A stretch of 64,000 nucleotides of DNA from Ancylobacter sp. Lp-2 (GTDB taxonomy: Bacteria > Pseudomonadota > Alphaproteobacteria > Rhizobiales > Xanthobacteraceae), in NCBI RefSeq assembly GCF_020523795.1, contig NZ_JAJALI010000001.1, forward strand, positions 682,001-746,000, written 5' to 3'. The notes under the pieces are model-generated. The model was not told where the DNA came from. It saw nothing but the letters and a program-made list of their open reading frames with translations, and did no database searches. Made by a program: the position numbers and the translations under genes. Shown piece by piece: positions 58,588 through 64,000 of the stretch. Numbering within the stretch: position 1 is the first letter of the stretch; every line of letters begins with the position of its first letter.

Positions 58588-60645
58588 GTGTCCGACTGTC
58601 ATCGGACGCGGGGGGATGTGGATTTCGTGGCGCGCGTGTCAACGACAACGGCCAATTCAGTAAATGGAGACAGGTGGGGCTATCCGGCCGCCGCTCTTGT
58701 TCTCGCCATGCTGTTTTGCGCTGATCTCTGGCTTCCGGTTCATGGTCCGATCGCGGCACTTTATATCATCGTGGTGCTGATCATCGCGTTGTGCGGTCGG
58801 CAGGCGCTTGTCGTTCCAGCGGGTGTCATCTGTCTCGTTCTTACGACCATCGCCTTTCTCGTCTCTCCGGTCACGGCGACGAACCCCAATGCGGTGCCCG
58901 ATTTCGTCATAAGCGGGTTTGTCATTGTCGGCGTGACGGCGCTTGCGTTTCAACTTGGCATTCAGCGCGGCCCACTTCTCGAACAGGCGCGCATTCTCGA
59001 ACTCACGCACGACACGGTCATCGTCCGCGACGCCCAGAACCGCATCACTTATTGGAACGATGGTGCAGAGCGGCTCTATGGTTGGGCACGCCAGGAAGCG
59101 ATCGACGTTGATTGTCATGATTTGCTCCGGGCCCGCTATCCGGAGGTCGATGTCGAGATGGCGCTGGCCTCACACGGCAAATGGGTCGGAGAAGTTACGC
59201 GACAGCGAAAAGATGGAAGCGAGATTGTGCTGGCCAGCCGATGGCTGGTGCGTCTCGATCGGCTTGGGCGCCGAATAGGCATCATTGAGGCGAGTTCCGA
59301 TCTGACCGCCGAACGTCGTGCACATGAGGACCGCAGGATCTCCGAAGAGAGCTACGAGGCGATCTTCCACGCATCGCCCGTATCAATATGGGAATCCGAT
59401 TGGACCCGTGTCCTAGCTCACTTTCGAGCCCATGGCGTGACGCCGCAGACGCTGCGGGCCAGCCGTGATCAGCTGAGTATCGTCCGCAATCTTGGTTCGA
59501 CGCGCATTGCCAACCTGGCGACCGCTATACTGTTCGGCGTAGAGACCCCGCGTTCCATGACCGGCAAGACTTTCGTCGCTCACTATATGCCATCGACCGA
59601 ATTCGCGCTCGCTGAAATCTTTGCTACCTTCCTCGAAGGTGGGCAGATGCGAGAGGTCGAAACCCAGTTCCGAACCACCTCAGGCAATATTATCGACGTG
59701 CTTTGGCGCGCCACTCTTCTGGCGAGCGAGGCCGAGTGGTCTCGGGTGCTCATAACCGCCGTCGACGTGACAGATCGCAACAAGGCGCGAACGCAACTGG
59801 AACAGGCGGCAGCCGATCTCGCCCATGCCGCGCGAATATCGACTTTGGGCCAGTTGTCGGCCTCCATCGCCCACGAGGTTAGCCAACCACTGGCCGCTAT
59901 AAAAACATTTGGCGAATCCGCCAAGAGATGGCTCGCCGCACCAACGCCAGCTCTGGACGAAGTTGTCAGTTGCCTGAATGGCATTGTCTCCAATAGTACG
60001 CGCGCGTCCGATATCCTAGCGCGCGTGCGCTCAATGGCGAAAAAGGAGGCCTCGGTGCCCGAGGTCTTCGATATGGCGGAGCTCGTCATGGAATCTGTGC
60101 GCATGCTTCAGCGCGAGGCGAGCGCACATGGAGTCCATATTCGCGAGTTTATCGAGCCCGACTTGCCTAAAGCGTTGGCCAATCGCGTGCAGATCCAGCA
60201 GGTCACCGTCAATTTGATGCTCAATGCCGTTCAGGCCATGGACAAGGTCGAGGGGCGCTCGCGGGAGGTGCTCATTTCAGTCACGCTTACGCAGGATCAG
60301 ATGATGCTCGTGCGGGTTCGCGACAATGGCACCGGCATCGCGCTGAACAATCCCAATGATATCTTCCAACCGTTCCATACTACCAAGGCGGAGGGGATGG
60401 GCATGGGGCTGACCATCTGCCGCTCCATCGTCGAAGCGCATGGTGGAGCCATAAGGGCCGAGAATAATATCGACAATGGCGCGACGGTCGCCTTCACCGT
60501 ACCGATGCTTATAGGTGAGGTCGATACGGAGCACCTGCAGAGGGATGATGGTCACGACCAGACCGGCGGTATAGTCGTTATGGCGAGGCGCAACTTTGGA
60601 AGCGGCTATCCAACGGGGTTGACTGATGTCAACGGGGACCGCTGA
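58588..60645 (+). CDS. PAS-domain sensor histidine kinase (orphan)
   Basis: 685 residues from GTG 58588 (GAGGG upstream). Three or four N-terminal transmembrane helices (about 30-130), PAS-type sensor region with ILELTHDTVIVRDAQNRITYWNDGAERLYGW (in parts), a second PAS-like region (about 255-400), HisKA with SIAHEVSQPLAA, and a HATPase with NLMLNAVQAM, RDNGTGI and GMGMGLTICRS. No response regulator gene is adjacent. About 45 C-terminal residues after the ATPase are not typical. Confidence 0.9.
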   Translation: MSDCHRTRGDVDFVARVSTTTANSVNGDRWGYPAAALVLAMLFCADLWLPVHGPIAALYIIVVLIIALCGRQALVVPAGVICLVLTTIAFLVSPVTATNPNAVPDFVISGFVIVGVTALAFQLGIQRGPLLEQARILELTHDTVIVRDAQNRITYWNDGAERLYGWARQEAIDVDCHDLLRARYPEVDVEMALASHGKWVGEVTRQRKDGSEIVLASRWLVRLDRLGRRIGIIEASSDLTAERRAHEDRRISEESYEAIFHASPVSIWESDWTRVLAHFRAHGVTPQTLRASRDQLSIVRNLGSTRIANLATAILFGVETPRSMTGKTFVAHYMPSTEFALAEIFATFLEGGQMREVETQFRTTSGNIIDVLWRATLLASEAEWSRVLITAVDVTDRNKARTQLEQAAADLAHAARISTLGQLSASIAHEVSQPLAAIKTFGESAKRWLAAPTPALDEVVSCLNGIVSNSTRASDILARVRSMAKKEASVPEVFDMAELVMESVRMLQREASAHGVHIREFIEPDLPKALANRVQIQQVTVNLMLNAVQAMDKVEGRSREVLISVTLTQDQMMLVRVRDNGTGIALNNPNDIFQPFHTTKAEGMGMGLTICRSIVEAHGGAIRAENNIDNGATVAFTVPMLIGEVDTEHLQRDDGHDQTGGIVVMARRNFGSGYPTGLTDVNGDR

Positions 60646-60659
60646 GTACTCGCAGTCGG

Positions 60660-61628
60660 CTACTCGGCATGTTGTTGTCCAAGCGAAACGCGAAGTGTCC
60701 TATTCTGCACGTCGCGCCGCCAAGCACCCGGACTGGCGCCGACCTGACGACTAAAAACGCGCGTGAAGTGGCTTTGCTCCGCGAAGCCGCACATCAGGGC
60801 GATGTCTGTCAATGGAAGCGACGTTCCAATCATAAGTTGCTTGGCCTCGGCAATGCGGAGCTCTGAGAGATAGCGATGCGGCGAGATTCCCATGCTGTTC
60901 CGGAAGGCGCGGGCAAAATGGCTTGGCGTTAGCTGGCACTCGCGCGCGATCTCTTCGATCGTCACCTGACTACCGATCCGCGCCGTTAAAAGCTCTTTCG
61001 CCCGACGTTCCTGCCATGGTGCCAACCCGCCTTCAATATGGGAACGCCGTACGCGTAATCCGCCGTAGGTCTGGGCAAAATGCGCGAGAAGGCTGAGGCC
61101 CAGCTGGTCGATGAAAAGGCTGCTGACCGGCATTTGCCGTGCGGTGATTGTCGTGAGCGCGCGGGAGAGGGCGGCCAGAGTCTCGTCGTTCTGGTCACGG
61201 GGCCATCTAAGCGTGTCGATACCTCCTCCACCATGCTCATGGAAAAAGTCCTCGAGCAATTGACGCGGAACATAGAATTGCAGCGCTTCAAACGGGCCAA
61301 TGAATTCGCATTGGGGATTATTGTGAAGGTCGATGACGCTCACGGTTCCGGCTGCAAAGCCGCTCGAGTACCGCTGCTTGCCCGCCAGCCAACAGGAATG
61401 ACGTTCGAGATCCTTCAATTGGTGAAGAATACTGAAGGCATCTTCCGTAGGGATCGCCGTGCTTCGTTCGCGCGTCAGCTTGTCACACGAAATATGTGTG
61501 ACAGCAAACGGGAATTCGATGCGTTGATTGGTGCCGGCGATGAGCCCCCCCGACATGCCTAGGTGGTTGCAGATGCGTTCGCCAAAAAAACCGCGGGGCA
61601 TAACGGTCTCTGTCTTGAGAGGCGACAT
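60660..61628 (-). CDS. AraC-family transcriptional regulator
   Basis: 322 residues from ATG 61628. The C-terminal double HTH (about 220-315) is clear: VTIEEIARECQLTPSHFARAF and PLTDIALMCGFAEQSHFTRVFSRQVGASPGAWRR. The N-terminal half is a ligand-type domain. Its C-terminus is recognisably related to the AraC gene at 62766. It ends 14 bases after the histidine kinase on the opposite strand and is divergent from the LysR gene. Confidence 0.9.
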   Translation of the reverse strand: MSPLKTETVMPRGFFGERICNHLGMSGGLIAGTNQRIEFPFAVTHISCDKLTRERSTAIPTEDAFSILHQLKDLERHSCWLAGKQRYSSGFAAGTVSVIDLHNNPQCEFIGPFEALQFYVPRQLLEDFFHEHGGGGIDTLRWPRDQNDETLAALSRALTTITARQMPVSSLFIDQLGLSLLAHFAQTYGGLRVRRSHIEGGLAPWQERRAKELLTARIGSQVTIEEIARECQLTPSHFARAFRNSMGISPHRYLSELRIAEAKQLMIGTSLPLTDIALMCGFAEQSHFTRVFSRQVGASPGAWRRDVQNRTLRVSLGQQHAE

Positions 61629-61729
61629 GCCAGTACTTTTTCCTCTTTGGTACGATATGCTTAATATAATACTCGACGCGCTCTCCATCATCGGGATAGA
61701 AAGCGGGACAGCACGGACTACAATTCCGC

Positions 61730-62623
61730 ATGGATAAGCTTGACGGCATCTCCATCTTCGTTCAGGTGAACGATTCCGGCAATTATGTTGCGGCTGCCCG
61801 CGTGCTCGGCATTTCCGCCTCGGCGGTGGGCAAGGCCATCGTCCGACTGGAGGAGCGGATCGGGGTCCGTCTGCTCCATCGAAACAATCGAAGCATCGGG
61901 CTGACGCCAGAGGGCGGCGTGTTTCTTGCCCATTGCCGCAACATAATGGCCGAGATGGCGGCGGCGGAGGCGAGCCTCTCGCGCGCTCATGCGCGACCGA
62001 GCGGAAAGCTGCGGGTCAGTGCACCGGTCGGCAGCGAGGGATGGAACCGGGTCGTGTTGCGGTTCATGGCGAATTTCCCGGACGTCGATCTGGAGGTCAG
62101 TTACACCAATCGCCTGGTCGACCTGATAGAAGAAGGGTTCGATGTCGTCTTGCGCATTGGCCCGCTCGAGGACTCGCGCCTGATCACGCGGCGGGTGGGT
62201 ACCTTCAGCCTGATGCTGGTGGCGTCTCCCGCCTATCTGGCTCGGCGGGGAACGCCCGAGACGGTCGAGGACCTGCTGGGCCATGATTGCCTGCGCAATC
62301 GCAACGTTTCGCGCAATCGTCTCGACAATTGGCCACTCGGTGCGGCGTATGCACATGTGAATGCTGAGTTGTCCAACAGATTCGTCGCCGACAATTACGC
62401 TGTGCTTTTGTCGGCGGTCTTGGACGGGCTTGGTCTAGCCTGCATGCCAAGCTTCTGGGTCAAAGAGTACGTTGCCCAAGGGGCCCTGTGCCACCTGCTT
62501 GCCGATCAAATGGCGAATGAGCGAGCGGTATCCGCCGTTTGGCCCGCAGGGCGCGGGTTTCCGATCAAGCTGGCAGCTTTCGTCGACTTCATGGCGCAGA
62601 ATCTACCGGCGATCCTTCGTTGA
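61730..62623 (+). CDS. LysR-family transcriptional regulator
   Basis: 297 residues. N-terminal HTH DSGNYVAAARVLGISASAVGKAIVRLEERIGVRLLHR (in parts), then a CrgA/DmlR-type effector domain with RLVDLIEEGFDVVLRIGPLEDSRL. Divergent from the AraC gene with a 101-base shared control region. Target genes unknown; self and AraC control are likely. Confidence 0.92.
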   Translation: MDKLDGISIFVQVNDSGNYVAAARVLGISASAVGKAIVRLEERIGVRLLHRNNRSIGLTPEGGVFLAHCRNIMAEMAAAEASLSRAHARPSGKLRVSAPVGSEGWNRVVLRFMANFPDVDLEVSYTNRLVDLIEEGFDVVLRIGPLEDSRLITRRVGTFSLMLVASPAYLARRGTPETVEDLLGHDCLRNRNVSRNRLDNWPLGAAYAHVNAELSNRFVADNYAVLLSAVLDGLGLACMPSFWVKEYVAQGALCHLLADQMANERAVSAVWPAGRGFPIKLAAFVDFMAQNLPAILR

Positions 62624-62765
62624 CCCGCACTGGTCCGCTGCCCGCGAAGTGCAAGCTCATGCACGAAATTGCATAATGACCGGCATTTCCGCCAATCCTC
62701 GCTGCCCGTATTTCCTTAGTGTGCCGGCGCAAGCTGTCTGAGGTCAGCTGCTACGGGAGGGTGAG

Positions 62766-63686
62766 GTGATTGAGCGGCACGAGCGACCCGCTGCATTTAA
62801 GGAGCAACTGTACCGTCAGTTCGGAGTGGCTTCAGAGATGGTCGTGAGCACCAGTTCGGATTGCAGGGTCAGTCTTGAAATGGCCCGTCTCCGTTACGAT
62901 CAGCCAAATTTTGGCGAGGTATCTGTCCCGGCCAATGCTTCTGGATTCATAATCAATATCCAGCTCGGAGATCTGCATAAACGGAAAGTGCGCTGCGGGA
63001 AGACGGATAGTATTATCACATATAATCGCGATGCAATAAGCATTCACGATTTGAGAGAAGATTATAGTGCCGAACTATTGACACCTTTCGATTTCGCTGT
63101 GTGTCATGTGCCGTATGAAACATTCGAGGCCATCGCACAGGAAGTTGGGATCAAGAATTTCAGCACCTTTGATTGCTCTATCACGACGTGTGATCCCGTA
63201 GCTGCGAGTCTCTGCCGCGCCCTCTTGCCTGGCCTGCACCGACAGCGCACAAGTGAGGCCATCTTCGTGGATTCAACCGCGGTGGCGCTCGTTTCTCATC
63301 TTGCGAGCACCTATGGTGGGCGAGCGCCCGCGCCAGCGACGGGACACGGTGGGCTGGCCGAATGGCAGAAGCGCCGCGCGATCGAACTTCTCTCCCTGAC
63401 CGGTGACGCGGCGCGAAACATGTCTGTCGCGATTATTGCGGCAGAGTGTCGACTGTCACGCAGTCATTTCGTCCGGTTGTTCAAGAAAACGACGGGCCTG
63501 CCGCCGCATCGCTGGCTGACCGAGTACCGCCTTGACAAGGCGAGGCGCCTTCTTATGGAAGGTAGCCATTCGATCGCCGAGATTGCCGATAGATGCGGAT
63601 TTTCCGATCAGGCGCACCTGACACGCTCTTTTGCCTCGGCCGTGGGGATCACGCCGGCCGCGTGGCGCAAGCGCCTCAAATCCTGA
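62766..63686 (+). CDS. AraC-family transcriptional regulator
   Basis: 306 residues from GTG 62766, preceded by GGGAGG. C-terminal HTH pair (about 205-300): VAIIAAECRLSRSHFVRLFKKTTG and SIAEIADRCGFSDQAHLTRSFASAVG. It shares GGLAxWQxRRAxELL with the AraC protein at 60660, suggesting paralogy. It converges on the nitrilase-family gene. Confidence 0.9.
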   Translation: MIERHERPAAFKEQLYRQFGVASEMVVSTSSDCRVSLEMARLRYDQPNFGEVSVPANASGFIINIQLGDLHKRKVRCGKTDSIITYNRDAISIHDLREDYSAELLTPFDFAVCHVPYETFEAIAQEVGIKNFSTFDCSITTCDPVAASLCRALLPGLHRQRTSEAIFVDSTAVALVSHLASTYGGRAPAPATGHGGLAEWQKRRAIELLSLTGDAARNMSVAIIAAECRLSRSHFVRLFKKTTGLPPHRWLTEYRLDKARRLLMEGSHSIAEIADRCGFSDQAHLTRSFASAVGITPAAWRKRLKS

Positions 63687-63709
63687 ACATTCGCGTCATG
63701 CGACCCGTA

Positions 63710-64000
63710 TCAACCGGGCATCGCCTCCAGCGCCCCGCCCTCTGCCAAGTAGCACGGATAGCGACATTTCTGGCGTCGCGCCACGCGGGCGTCGATATCG
63801 ACTACAACAACAGCTTGGCTGGACGAGGTTGTCGCCATGAGCTCACCGTCGGGTGCGAAGGCGAAACCCGATCCGCCGAATTCCGGATTGTTTCCGGCTC
63901 GACCCATACGATTGGAGCTGACCACGTAACTCCCTGACACAATGGCAGCCATCGCACCGGCCGTCACGCACGGAGACGCTGCGTCCGTGGCGCGCGGCAC
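63710..64000 (-). CDS. Carbon-nitrogen hydrolase (nitrilase superfamily), C-terminal part; gene continues beyond window
   Basis: The frame is open to the window edge; 96 residues are visible. VSGSYVVSSNRMG, EFGGSGFAFAPDGELMA and VVVDIDARVARRQKCRYPCYLAE match the end of nitrilase/amidase-type hydrolases. The catalytic Glu-Lys-Cys residues would lie in the missing N-terminal part. Confidence 0.82.
   Translation of the reverse strand: MPRATDAASPCVTAGAMAAIVSGSYVVSSNRMGRAGNNPEFGGSGFAFAPDGELMATTSSSQAVVVVDIDARVARRQKCRYPCYLAEGGALEAMPG

Overview
The window is a high-GC alphaproteobacterial chromosome segment, most likely from the order Hyphomicrobiales (Rhizobiales). That call rests on codon bias, the P-type trb cluster with DUF2274 and TrbK-alt, an ECF16/NrsF-type sigma locus, and many TRAP transporters. 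The genus cannot be fixed from the sequence; a Xanthobacteraceae-like host is only a guess.

0-13.6 kb: the 3' end of a threonine aldolase gene, a tRNA-Gly(GCC) with its own promoter and terminator, then a LysR gene facing a complete mating-pair-formation operon, trbB-C-D-E-J-K-L-F-G-I plus DUF2274. No traG coupling protein, relaxase or integrase is present. Next come an HNH endonuclease and a divergent Fic protein whose start region carries nested inverted repeats.

13.8-25.5 kb: a hexonate/hexuronate catabolic regulon. A TAXI-type TRAP transporter, a GntR regulator, a tagatose-3-epimerase-like protein, mannonate dehydratase (uxuA), fructuronate reductase (uxuB), a DctPQM TRAP transporter and a gulonate-5-dehydrogenase-like alcohol dehydrogenase are grouped here. 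An identical 15-bp site lies in front of both the GntR/TAXI pair and the long operon, so one regulator probably controls both.

25.7-29.6 kb: a bufferin (copper-buffering peptide) operon bufA-bufB-bufC-doxX, divergent from an ECF sigma factor and its NrsF/DUF1109 anti-sigma factor. The two promoters share the same TGTAACG-N16-CGAA architecture. 29.6-38.0 kb: a polyol-type operon (TRAP transporter, GlpA-like dehydrogenase with a BFD domain, second FAD oxidoreductase, FGGY kinase) with a divergent DeoR regulator and a strong palindrome between them.

38-42.6 kb: a GNAT acetyltransferase, an M81 (MlrC-like) protein, a SnoaL-like protein, then a decayed operon: truncated MFS, DoxX, and an amidohydrolase cut by an IS3-family remnant. 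42.6-57.6 kb looks like an accessory region, with AT-rich islets, IS3 and IS5 remnants and a DUF3489 fragment around intact operons. These are a YdeP-type molybdopterin oxidoreductase with a CIO-type cytochrome bd oxidase, a DUF1275 protein, an AaeXAB-like efflux system with an FAD monooxygenase, and an oxalate decarboxylase-family bicupin.

57.6-64 kb: an alpha/beta hydrolase, a PAS histidine kinase without a partner response regulator, two related AraC regulators, a LysR regulator, and the 3' part of a nitrilase-superfamily gene that runs off the window. Start codons were chosen by reading the Shine-Dalgarno context; functions come from recognised motifs, with no database search.
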